Of a DNA stretch of 64,000 bases, positions 7,972-16,135 are shown piece after piece. A model generated the notes under the pieces. That model worked only from the letters and a program-made list of their open reading frames with translations. It was not told the origin of the DNA and did not search any database. Each line of letters begins with the position of its first letter. The stretch's first letter is position 1. Source of the stretch: Candidatus Electrothrix rattekaaiensis (GTDB lineage: Bacteria; Desulfobacterota; Desulfobulbia; Desulfobulbales; Desulfobulbaceae); contig JAVQMD010000001.1 of assembly GCA_032595675.1 (NCBI GenBank), positions 620,001-684,000 of the forward strand, read 5' to 3'. The translations under genes and the position numbers were made by a program.

Positions 7972-9903
7972 ATGTGTATGGACTCGTTACAGACTCCACG
8001 GAAAATCGAATCTCAGCTTGACGTTCATCAGGATTACTATGAGCTGATGAACGCAATGCAGCGGGTTTATAATATCAGCTTGTATTATCCGATAGGCCAT
8101 AATATGGCTGATCAAGCAATTGATTCTTTTTTAAGTGCTGTTAAAAAGAATGTGGATAAAAAATCAGGCTACCTCCATTTTGGAGTGACAGAGCAGGTTT
8201 TGTCACTTCAGGAAAATGAACTGAACACCAAGCAGCCAGCTGTCAAAACATTTTACAATATGTTTTCAGCGTTGCATATAGCCTCGCTTGATATACATCG
8301 TGATATGAATGCAGATGAGGCGCGGTGTTTTTTTGGAGAAATCATTTCGCGAAATGCCAAGGTTCGGACCTGCCGTGATTTTTCGAAAATGATAATCAGA
8401 GGACTTCCTGAAACCGTTCAAATACGTCAGCTTAACTTTGTAGCCAGTGATGCCGTTGATACCGACGGAGACGCCAACGACACCTCTCAACCAACTCTGG
8501 AGTATCTCCTCTCCTCCTTGATGGAACGCGGTATTCCAGAAGAGATGCTTTCTATCTGCCGCCAATTATTGCAATCCGTTCAGGATACTCTGGAAAAACG
8601 TCAGATCAATAATTCTGGTCTTGCCTCGGTCACATGGGAAGATGTAGAAAAATTACTTTTCGGTCTGGCTGAATTTATTCAATCATCTTTCCAGGACGAG
8701 TCCGTAACACCTTTGGAAGAAAGGTATAATATTGATGCGCTTATAGCTATTTTAACAGCTATGGATGATCCCTGTGCGGATACTCAATCCAAGCAGGCGG
8801 TTAAAAAAGCAGTCAATCTCTTGGTTGACATAACAAAAGGACCTGTCCCTGAAACTGAGGAAGATGTTCCCAAAGAGAAAAAAAGCCTACGTCCTGGCGA
8901 TAGAATCGATATCAGTATTGAAGAGTTGAAAAAGGAACTCGTTTTGCTGGAGGGAGAACATTCTGCGACACAGCTTTTTCAACATAATCGAAGTGAACAA
9001 CTTTCTGTTCTCATGTTGATATTAGGGAGTTCCCTTCAGGTTCGAGCTCTTCTGGATATACAGCAGGCATTTTCAGACTGTTTCACAACCGTGTTGGAAT
9101 CGGATGAATGGCATATACTTGTTCAAGGAATGCGGCAACTCTTTAAAATCTTGGACAGAGAGCGTCTCCATTTTATCCTTGTTCTTCTTCTACAGGCACT
9201 TCGTTCTTCTCCTCACACCTCTTCCCTGGTGTTCATACGGGATATCTGTCGAGAACTCACTGATGATGAGCTTATTGCTTTCGGGCCTTTTTTGATAAAT
9301 GAACTTCTTGTTGAGGGAATGGAGAAAGACCCTAGTGTCTTCCAGGAACTCTCTGTAGTTGCAGGTCATTTGCCTAAACAGGATATGCGTGATGCTTTTC
9401 CCTGTCTCAAGCAACTTAATGCTCTGGCTGAAAGGAAGATTGCGGCAAATATTTTTTTATCGCGCTCTCCAGATGTATATTTTCTTTTCAGGTTTCTACT
9501 TGAGTCTTCACAAACGACATATTTTTGCAAAAAACTTATGAACGGATTGAGAAAACGTCCTTTAGGCTGGCTAGACAAGGCGGTATTGCCGCTCCTTGAC
9601 AACAGTTCAAGGGCCGATCAGCAGTTTATAATCAACCTGTTCCAGCAGGATGATCCTGCTCATCCGGGCCTGGCTCTGAAAGAAGAGGGTGCTGCAATCA
9701 TTGTGGAGAGGCTGCAGAAACTCTCTCTTGAACAAAGAAAAGAACAATGGGTTACCGAAAGCATTGCCGCATTGTCCAGGGTTCGTGTCCTCGCAGCGTA
9801 TTCCTTGCTTGTTGAAATAGCTCGGGATAAACAGTTTTTGCTTATTGCGAAATGGCCCAAGCCTGCCCGCATTGCCGCCCTTAAGGCATTGAAAAATTAT
9901 TAA
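7972..9903 (+). CDS. Large soluble protein of unknown function, partner of the downstream HD-GYP protein
   Basis: A 643-residue protein without signal peptide or membrane segments. The first 150 residues (DYYELMNAMQRVYNISLYYP, then GHNMADQAIDSFLSAVKK) resemble the N-terminal part of the next gene's product in layout: a short helix, a (Y/F)-x-x-x-H-x-(M/I) segment, a long amphipathic helix, then a beta strand. The middle and C-terminal parts are leucine-rich and helical, and the end (VRVLAAYSLLVEIAR and on) looks like HEAT-type repeats. I cannot assign a family. A GAGGG site precedes an ATG at 7972; ATG at 7978 is also possible. It is probably in the same operon as the HD-GYP gene 98 bases downstream. 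Confidence 0.7.
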   Translation: MCMDSLQTPRKIESQLDVHQDYYELMNAMQRVYNISLYYPIGHNMADQAIDSFLSAVKKNVDKKSGYLHFGVTEQVLSLQENELNTKQPAVKTFYNMFSALHIASLDIHRDMNADEARCFFGEIISRNAKVRTCRDFSKMIIRGLPETVQIRQLNFVASDAVDTDGDANDTSQPTLEYLLSSLMERGIPEEMLSICRQLLQSVQDTLEKRQINNSGLASVTWEDVEKLLFGLAEFIQSSFQDESVTPLEERYNIDALIAILTAMDDPCADTQSKQAVKKAVNLLVDITKGPVPETEEDVPKEKKSLRPGDRIDISIEELKKELVLLEGEHSATQLFQHNRSEQLSVLMLILGSSLQVRALLDIQQAFSDCFTTVLESDEWHILVQGMRQLFKILDRERLHFILVLLLQALRSSPHTSSLVFIRDICRELTDDELIAFGPFLINELLVEGMEKDPSVFQELSVVAGHLPKQDMRDAFPCLKQLNALAERKIAANIFLSRSPDVYFLFRFLLESSQTTYFCKKLMNGLRKRPLGWLDKAVLPLLDNSSRADQQFIINLFQQDDPAHPGLALKEEGAAIIVERLQKLSLEQRKEQWVTESIAALSRVRVLAAYSLLVEIARDKQFLLIAKWPKPARIAALKALKNY

Positions 9904-10001
9904 GACGTTACGCCTGTGATTGGACAGAATGTATCAGCCAAATCAGAATTCGTTGAAGGAAGAACGAATAAACCATTCAACGATCCTCAGGGGCTCAGTT
10001 T

Positions 10002-11384
10002 ATGGATGTGAAGCTGAATAAAATTATTGTGTTGCTGTGTAAGAGTATTGGGCAACGTAAGATTTATTTTTCAGAGCACCCCATAATCAGAGAGGGTTGC
10101 CAGAACTTTATAAGCGAACTCCAAGATTTTTTTAGCATTGCTGAGACGGAAAAATTATCTCTCGGGATAGCTGATAATAAACTGGTTTATGAGGGACATT
10201 ATCTTTTCGGCCCTAGCATTATGGGGCTCCAGTTGGTTGAGTTTGCCCGATTAGTTCATTGCTCTGGCTTTGCCTTCAGTGTAGGAATCTGCATCCGGGA
10301 GGTTCAGCGCCTCCTTGACCTTACTGATCATCTCGCACATCCTGTCAATAATCTTCATGAGGCAGAAGAGTTTTTGCGGTTGCATGATGTTGAAAATATC
10401 CAACTGGAGGATCATTGCGTACAGCCTTCTTCAAGTTTGAATGAGGAGCAGGATTCCCAGCAGGGACAGGGGGGCGAAGGCTCTGAGGAACTCCATTCTC
10501 CTCTCCTTGTCTATCAGGCTCTGTATGATATTGTGGCCAAATCATTCAGTGATGTCAGTCTCCAGCGTTCTCTTGATATCAACGGGGCGCAAACCATGAG
10601 TGAACATCTGCTGAAGAGCGCAGGTAGCAATTTTGCTGACATCTTGCAGTTTGTTCAATATCCTGAACATGATAGCTATACGGTGGGTCATTCGGTCAGG
10701 GTTGCCACCTTAGCGGTTTTTGTGGCTGACGCTCTGGGAGTGGAGAAAGATCAACTTGTCGATCTCGGAACAGCGGCCCTGCTCCATGATGTGGGAAAAG
10801 GAAGAATCCCGTCAGAGATTACCTATAAACGTGGGAAGCTCAATGATGAGGAGTTTGCCCTTATGCGCTCGCATCCTGCACTGGGAGCGGAAATTCTGCT
10901 TGAGCACCGGGAATCGACCCCGATGCAGATTGCCGCAGCTTGGGGGCATCATATCCGCTATGGCGGAGGAGGCTACCCAGCTTCCCCTCCTTGGGCGGTA
11001 CGTAGCCATTTTATCAGCCTTCTCCAGATTTGTGATGTCTTTGAGGCTTTGACTGCTGTCAGGCCGTATAAACCGTCGATTACCCCTTTGGCTGCATTCG
11101 GCATTATGATCAATGATAAGGGTGCCTTTGATCCTGAGTTGCTTTCCGCTTTTATCTCTGCTCTTGGTATCTACCCTCCAGGCAGTCTGGTACGATTGAA
11201 TAATGGTTGCCTCGCAACGGTTGTTGCCACCGGGAAGGAGATTGACAAACCCAAGATCCGTATCACCCATGATGAAACGGGTGTGGAGGTGGAGGAGGGG
11301 AGTGTCCCGGTTTTGGATTTGGCAGATGAGGTAAAGGAACAAATTGAAATTGCGGAATTATTGCTCGGAGAAGAGCCTGAATGA
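10002..11384 (+). CDS. HD-GYP domain protein with N-terminal sensory module
   Basis: A 460-residue cytoplasmic protein. Residues 1-150 form a module shared in layout with the preceding gene product, and residues 165-200 are a polar linker. An HD-GYP domain follows with VGHSVRVATLA, LLHDVGKGRIP (HD near residue 262), RGKLNDEEFALMRSHP and GHHIRYGGGGYP. The usual HHExxDGxGYP is altered: the Glu after the paired His is Ile and the Asp is Gly. The HD and GYP core remains, so activity is possible but less certain than for the first HD-GYP protein. The last 60 residues form a small beta domain of the kind often found after HD-GYP. Confidence 0.82.
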   Translation: MDVKLNKIIVLLCKSIGQRKIYFSEHPIIREGCQNFISELQDFFSIAETEKLSLGIADNKLVYEGHYLFGPSIMGLQLVEFARLVHCSGFAFSVGICIREVQRLLDLTDHLAHPVNNLHEAEEFLRLHDVENIQLEDHCVQPSSSLNEEQDSQQGQGGEGSEELHSPLLVYQALYDIVAKSFSDVSLQRSLDINGAQTMSEHLLKSAGSNFADILQFVQYPEHDSYTVGHSVRVATLAVFVADALGVEKDQLVDLGTAALLHDVGKGRIPSEITYKRGKLNDEEFALMRSHPALGAEILLEHRESTPMQIAAAWGHHIRYGGGGYPASPPWAVRSHFISLLQICDVFEALTAVRPYKPSITPLAAFGIMINDKGAFDPELLSAFISALGIYPPGSLVRLNNGCLATVVATGKEIDKPKIRITHDETGVEVEEGSVPVLDLADEVKEQIEIAELLLGEEPE

Positions 11385-11490
11385 GGTTTATCCTGTTTCT
11401 CGGGGTGCTGCCCGAGCTGATGAATATTCCCCCTCAAAAAAAAATTTGGTAAAGAAAATACCCCTGAACATCAAACAACTCAAAGGAACT

Positions 11491-12171
11491 ATGAATAAAA
11501 TATATACCCTTCTTGCCGCCAGTTCTTTACTGGCAATCAGCTCCACCGCTCAGGCGGAATCAGGTCAAATCGGTCTGGGCATTAAAGCCGGAACCCTCGG
11601 AGGCGGGCTTGAGCTCAGTATGGATATCAATCCTTACCTGGAGCTACGGGCCGGGATCAATCAGGTCAGTTTTGATTTTGACACCACCATCGGGGATATT
11701 GATTATGATTTTGCCCCGGATTTTTTTACAAGTTCGTTGCTTCTTGATCTACACCCCTTTGGCAATGCTTTTCGCTTTAGTCTAGGGGCCTATCTTAATA
11801 ATAATGAGATAGATATTGACGGAACCTATCGCCAAGATCTGCTTTCCCCGGAACTGAGCCGCTATGCCGATCTTATTGATCAGGCCCATGTGGTCGGGTT
11901 GATTGAGTTTGACACCTTTGCGCCTTATCTTGGTATCGGTTGGACAAGTAATCATGAATCCATGAGTCGCTGGGGAGTGAATATAGATCTGGGAATAATG
12001 TTCCAAGGCTCACCCCAAGTCACGGAATTGCATGTAGAGGATCCTTGGGGGGTCGGTGACCACCCTATTGCAGAGGTCTTTGTTGAGCAGGAGCGGAAGG
12101 AGATAGAAAAAGAGATTGATGAATATGAATACTATCCTGTTGCTTCCATTTCTCTCAGTTGTAAATTCTGA
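11491..12171 (+). CDS. Outer membrane beta-barrel protein
   Basis: A 226-residue secreted protein. The first 22 residues are a signal peptide ending ISSTAQA. The mature part alternates polar and hydrophobic residues as in an 8- to 10-stranded barrel and ends in a C-terminal Phe (SISLSCKF), the usual BAM recognition feature. The start at 11491 has an AAAGGAACT ribosome site seven bases upstream; the longer frame overlapping the HD-GYP gene has no signal peptide at its own start. It resembles the OMP b-brl/Opacity family in general form. Ligand or role is unknown. Confidence 0.72.
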   Translation: MNKIYTLLAASSLLAISSTAQAESGQIGLGIKAGTLGGGLELSMDINPYLELRAGINQVSFDFDTTIGDIDYDFAPDFFTSSLLLDLHPFGNAFRFSLGAYLNNNEIDIDGTYRQDLLSPELSRYADLIDQAHVVGLIEFDTFAPYLGIGWTSNHESMSRWGVNIDLGIMFQGSPQVTELHVEDPWGVGDHPIAEVFVEQERKEIEKEIDEYEYYPVASISLSCKF

Positions 12172-12451
12172 TTTTTACACTGTTCGTCTGTTACGATAAT
12201 GCCGTTCAGTCCGATCCATCTGGGCGAGTAAAAAAAATATAACGTATGCAATCATCGGTTGTAACAAATCGTGCGATAGGGTATTCTCTAGTTGTGTTAA
12301 ATGATGTATTCTTTTTTTATCGGATTTCAGGGGAATATCTGATAGAAAATAGAAAAAAGGTAAGGGTACACAATAAACTATTTTTATCGTAAAAGTAGGT
12401 TGTCCCATTTTATTGTTGTTACAAACAGGGAATGTGAGGAGGATTAAAACA

Positions 12452-13792
12452 GTGAAATTGAAATTTTTGGCACAGGTAACTTTTTTGTTATTGTTATCAG
12501 TCTGTACCGCTCAAGCAGCGACTACATTGACAGTAATCGGGCGTCATCCATTTTATAAGCCCCCCCTCAAATCAGTGGATGACCTCAGAAGCATGGTGCA
12601 GACGCAACAGACTTCTATCATGGAAGGATTGGAAGCAGCTGGCATGCCTGAGTTGTATACACCGCTCATGCAACAGTTTCCGCAGGCACAGGTTCAACAA
12701 ATTGAATATCAGCCAGGCGAGTCTTTTCACTGGATGCTGTTCAGGACGAACGGCGTTGGTCGGGCTAAAGCTGCTATGGATCTCATTTGGGGTGGCAAAG
12801 CAGCGTTAAGCGGCTATGAGTTTTTTATTGATGCAGGCGAAAATCGCTACATCTTTGCAGTACCTCTCTTTTGCGGCAACTTGGCTTTGAAAGAGGTTGT
12901 TCCAGCTCCAGCTCCCATTGTGGAAAAAGTTGTTGAGGTTCCCGTCCCTGGTCCTGTACAGTACGTAGACCGAATTAAAGAAGTTGAGGTTCCTGGTCCC
13001 GAGCGCATTGTTCAGGTTCCTGGTCCTGAGCGGGTTGTTGAGGTTCCTGGTCCTGAGCGGGTTGTTGAGGTTCCTGGTCCTGAGCGGGTTGTTGAGGTTC
13101 CTGGTCCTGAGCGGGTTGTTGAGGTTCCCGGTCCCGAGCGGATTGTGGAAAAAGTTGTTGAGGTTCCTGGTCCCGAACGGATTGTGGAAAAAGTTGTTGA
13201 GGTTCCTGGTCCCGAACGGATTGTGGAAAAAGTTGTTAAGATTCCTGGTCCCGAGCGAATTGTTCAGGTTCCTGGTCCCGAGCGAATCGTTGAAAAAATT
13301 GTTGAGGCAGCACCGCCGTGTTGTCCAGAATGTATCTACCCCGTTCGTTTCGTGGCTGATATGGGGTATCTTCGTCTTTCCGATCCGGCTGATTTCGGTT
13401 TTGGTAGGATCGGCGTAGAGTATGCGTTTAACCAACGTCTTTCCTTTCTCGGTATGATCGGTGGAGCGACAAAAGTTGACGGATCTGATGGCGATGATGC
13501 TTGGTTGATCGACTTCATGCTTCAGTACAACCTGTTCTTCCTCCAAGTCGCTGATAGATGGAATCCGGTCTTCTTGGGATTCGGTCTTGGTGGCTGGATG
13601 TCTAACGGTGACGACGATATTGATTCAGAAGATAGCGACATTGATATCATTGCCCAGATTGGTGCCCAGGTTTTCGGTCATCCAGATAGCTTCAATACCT
13701 CAGTTTTCTTTGAAGCGCGTTCAGGAATTGATGAGACCGATAAGCTGTCTGAGTACGGTCGGTTTGGTGCAGGATTGCGTTTCCGTTTCTAA
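12452..13792 (+). CDS. Outer membrane protein with PGPER-repeat spacer
   Basis: A 446-residue exported protein starting at GTG 12452 behind a strong GAGGAGG site; the signal peptide ends near VCTAQA. The order is: an N-terminal globular domain (mature residues to about 140); a rigid Pro/Val/Glu spacer of ten PGPER units separated by VVEV or IVEKVVEV; a CC pair (PPCCPEC); and a C-terminal barrel domain ending FGAGLRFRF with a terminal Phe. The layout suggests an outer-membrane anchor with a periplasmic or surface-projecting stalk. No family name can be given. It is preceded by about 280 bases without a recognisable gene and followed by two plus-strand terminators. Confidence 0.72.
   Translation: MKLKFLAQVTFLLLLSVCTAQAATTLTVIGRHPFYKPPLKSVDDLRSMVQTQQTSIMEGLEAAGMPELYTPLMQQFPQAQVQQIEYQPGESFHWMLFRTNGVGRAKAAMDLIWGGKAALSGYEFFIDAGENRYIFAVPLFCGNLALKEVVPAPAPIVEKVVEVPVPGPVQYVDRIKEVEVPGPERIVQVPGPERVVEVPGPERVVEVPGPERVVEVPGPERVVEVPGPERIVEKVVEVPGPERIVEKVVEVPGPERIVEKVVKIPGPERIVQVPGPERIVEKIVEAAPPCCPECIYPVRFVADMGYLRLSDPADFGFGRIGVEYAFNQRLSFLGMIGGATKVDGSDGDDAWLIDFMLQYNLFFLQVADRWNPVFLGFGLGGWMSNGDDDIDSEDSDIDIIAQIGAQVFGHPDSFNTSVFFEARSGIDETDKLSEYGRFGAGLRFRF
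12983..13303 (+). repeat. 24-bp tandem repeat array encoding VEVPGPER units
   Basis: Ten in-frame copies of a repeat of roughly 24 bases (GTTGAGGTTCCTGGTCC plus GAGCGG variants), some extended by 9-12 bases coding for IVEK. Four central copies are nearly identical at DNA level, which suggests recent slippage or recombination. The array also leaves long open frames on other strands; these are shadows. Confidence 0.9.
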
Positions 13793-13801
13793 AAAGTAAC
13801 A

Positions 13802-13855
13802 CCCCTTTCTCCCGAGTTTCTGTAAGACGATACGGAGAGAGGGGAGCATTTTTTA
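13802..13855 (+). terminator. Intrinsic terminator after the PGPER protein
   Basis: CCCCTTTCTCC pairs with GGAGAGAGGGG (one G-U wobble), followed by AGCATTTTTT. Confidence 0.7.
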
Positions 13856-13897
13856 ACAGGGAGGATGAGCCTATAGCTCTCCTCCCTGTTTTATTTT
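13856..13897 (+). terminator. Second, strong intrinsic terminator
   Basis: ACAGGGAGGA pairs perfectly with TCCTCCCTGT, with an inner GAGC/GCTC stem, followed by TTTTATTTT. Confidence 0.8.
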
Positions 13898-13940
13898 GTC
13901 CTTCTGCTTGGGGCCTGTGCTGGTTGGTTGCTGAGAAGAC

Positions 13941-13981
13941 AAAAAAGGCGGATACGCTTTGCAACGTATCCGCCTTTTTTT
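13941..13981. terminator. Bidirectional terminator between convergent genes
   Basis: AAAAAAGGCGGATACG and CGTATCCGCCTTTTTT form a perfect 16-bp stem with an 8-base loop. A-runs on one side and T-runs on the other serve both the plus-strand outer membrane gene and the minus-strand small membrane gene. Confidence 0.88.
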
Positions 13982-14019
13982 TATACGGTCAACCGAAAGA
14001 TAATATCTTCCCGATTGAT

Positions 14020-14280
14020 TTATCTTCTTCTCTCCACGGAGCAGCTTTTGTCCTGGCGGCAACTCATCAGGCTCACGGTATTTTTTTCTTTAATCACGTT
14101 AAAGAATCTCGCCCCGATATACAACATAAGCAGGAAGAGTGAGATAGCTACTGAACCGTCAAGTATTCGTTCAGGTGATGTTGCAAACCCCGCTTCTACG
14201 CGAATGTTTATTATAATATACATCAGAACGGCCAATGGCCAGTAGGATGTTTTTTGTTGGGAACAGCAATCGGTTGTCAT
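14020..14280 (-). CDS. Small two-helix membrane protein, hypothetical
   Basis: An 86-residue protein starting MTTDCCSQQ behind an AGGAGGGGGG ribosome site, which fixes the start inside a longer open frame. Two hydrophobic segments are visible (PLAVLMYIIINI and the stretch around VAISLFLLMLYIGARFF). The C-terminus is basic and contains two Cys. I do not recognise it. It stands alone between the bidirectional terminator and the transhydrogenase operon, which is also on the minus strand and ends just upstream of it. Confidence 0.6.
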   Translation of the reverse strand: MTTDCCSQQKTSYWPLAVLMYIIINIRVEAGFATSPERILDGSVAISLFLLMLYIGARFFNVIKEKNTVSLMSCRQDKSCSVERRR

Positions 14281-14449
14281 TTCCCCCCTCCTTTTTTTGT
14301 GATGCAGTCGTCCTTTTTTTAAACAGGAATGCTGCAAGCAGCTCTTGTTAGTTTCTTGTTAATAACTCCTTATGGTAATAGTCATAATGTTCTTCTCTCG
14401 TTCTCTCGTTTGATTTGGGTGTTCTGAACTCTAGTTCTCCGTATGCTCT

Positions 14450-15832
14450 CTAATCGTTTTTAAATTCAGCCACCAGGGCCTGAATTGAGGCCTTGGCATC
14501 GCCGAAGTACATACGGGCATTCTCGGCAAAAAAGAGGGCGTTTTGAATGCCAGCAAAGCCGGGGTTCATAGAGCGTTTGAGGACGATAACCGTTTTGGCT
14601 CGGTGCGTTTCAATAATAGGCATACCGTAAATTGGGCTGGATTCGTCATCAAGGGCTGCTGGATTGACGACATCGTTGGCACCGATGACCACGCAGACAT
14701 CTACGCTGTCCATACGAGGATTAATATCATCCATCTCCACAAGCTGGTCGTATGGAACATTGGCCTCGGCCAGCAGCACGTTCATATGGCCGGGCATGCG
14801 TCCGGCAACCGGATGGATAGCGTAAGAAACCTCTGTGTCGTTTGCTTCCAGCAGATCACCCAGCTCTTTCACAGCATGTTGGGCCTGAGCCACAGCTAGT
14901 CCATATCCCGGAACAAAGGCGACAGAGTCGGCAGCTTCAAGGATATAATACACATCCTCAGCTGAAGCTGGTCGAATCTCGCCTTGCGGTCCATTACCAG
15001 CCTCTTGTACGGTTGTTGTGCTGCCGAAACCGGAAAATAACACGTTGGCTAGGGAGCGATTCATGGCCTTGCACATGATATTGGTCAGGATTATCCCGGA
15101 GGCACCAACCAAGGCGCCAGCAACGATCAGGATGTTATTGGAGATGACAAAGCCAGCAGCACAGGCAGCAAGGCCGGAGTAACTGTTCAATAAAGAGATA
15201 ACAACTGGCATATCTGCTCCACCAATGGGAATGGTCGAGGTTATACCGAATCCCAAGGCCACTAAAAGAATAAGGATAAAGATGGCGTAGCCGAAACCGC
15301 TTGCTGGAGTTATACTGAATATACCGGCAGCGACCAAGGCGGTGCCCAGGATGACCGCATTCATAATATGCTGTCCCTTGAACACCACGGCTTTTTGAGT
15401 GATCTTGCCGGAAAGCTTGCCAAAGGCGACCATAGAGCCGGAAAAGGTGACCCCGCCAATAAAGGCGGAAAGGAAGGCGACAATGGCGATAAAAACCGAC
15501 ATTTCTCTGTTCTGATGATATTCAGCCCAGGCCAAGAGGAGACTGGAGATACCGCCGAACCCATTGAACAGAGCGACCATTTCCGGCATGGATGTCATTT
15601 TGACTCGAATTGCGACAAAGGCACCGATACCACTTCCGATAAGAATACCGAGGAAAATCCATTTATAGTCCAGACCAGCATTCATCAGGGTAATAATAAT
15701 GGCGATCAGCATACCCAGTGAGGAGAGCAAGTTCCCTCTCCGGGCCGTAGCAGGCGAGCTGAGCATTTTCAGCCCGAAGATGAACAGGGCTGCTGAAATG
15801 ATATAGACAAAGTTGATGAAAAGAGGGTTCAT
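14450..15832 (-). CDS. pntB: NAD(P) transhydrogenase subunit beta
   Basis: A 460-residue membrane protein. About nine transmembrane helices (residues 1-270) form part of the proton channel, and a C-terminal soluble domain III binds NADP(H). The VPGYGLAVAQAQHAVKEL segment is the dinucleotide loop, and GANDVVNPAA is the conserved second nucleotide-contact motif. With PntA and PntAB it couples proton re-entry to hydride transfer from NADH to NADP+. It overlaps pntAB by four bases (ATGA). Length and motifs are standard. Confidence 0.95.
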   Translation of the reverse strand: MNPLFINFVYIISAALFIFGLKMLSSPATARRGNLLSSLGMLIAIIITLMNAGLDYKWIFLGILIGSGIGAFVAIRVKMTSMPEMVALFNGFGGISSLLLAWAEYHQNREMSVFIAIVAFLSAFIGGVTFSGSMVAFGKLSGKITQKAVVFKGQHIMNAVILGTALVAAGIFSITPASGFGYAIFILILLVALGFGITSTIPIGGADMPVVISLLNSYSGLAACAAGFVISNNILIVAGALVGASGIILTNIMCKAMNRSLANVLFSGFGSTTTVQEAGNGPQGEIRPASAEDVYYILEAADSVAFVPGYGLAVAQAQHAVKELGDLLEANDTEVSYAIHPVAGRMPGHMNVLLAEANVPYDQLVEMDDINPRMDSVDVCVVIGANDVVNPAALDDESSPIYGMPIIETHRAKTVIVLKRSMNPGFAGIQNALFFAENARMYFGDAKASIQALVAEFKND

Positions 15833-16128
15833 CGGGGATCTCCTTCATTCTTGTTTTTTTTCTTAAACATCTCCAGCATTCGGTTGGTCACCATATATCC
15901 GCCCACCACATTGATGGTCGCAAAGGCCACAGCAGCGGTTCCGAGCACGGCTGCAAAGGTGAGATTGTCGGTCTTCAGGGAGGCTATGGCCCCGATCAGA
16001 GTGATGCCGGAAATGGCATTAGACCCGGACATCAGCGGGGTGTGCAGCGTTGAGGGGACCTTGGAGATAAGTTCAAAGCCTAAGAAAATTGCTAAGACAA
16101 AAACAAATGTTAAATATACCGGTTCCAT
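15829..16128 (-). CDS. pntAB: NAD(P) transhydrogenase subunit alpha part 2 (membrane part)
   Basis: A 99-residue protein with three hydrophobic helices and the conserved SNAISGITLIGAI and NVVGGYMVTNRML segments. It is the short alpha2 subunit of the three-gene form of proton-translocating transhydrogenase, separate from the soluble alpha1. It lies seven bases after pntA and overlaps pntB by four bases, so the three are certainly one operon. The C-terminus is lysine-rich (MFKKKNKNEGD). Confidence 0.94.
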   Translation of the reverse strand: MEPVYLTFVFVLAIFLGFELISKVPSTLHTPLMSGSNAISGITLIGAIASLKTDNLTFAAVLGTAAVAFATINVVGGYMVTNRMLEMFKKKNKNEGDPR

Positions 16129-16135
16129 TGTATCC

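Noticed and set aside
12984-13418. Plus-strand frame of leucine-rich repeats
   Set aside because: A frame shadow of the PGPER repeats.
12806-13546. Long minus-strand frame (246 codons) opposite the PGPER protein
   Set aside because: Produced by the 24-base repeat lacking stops on the opposite strand; Asn-rich product (NLNNPLRTR repeats) with no start signal.
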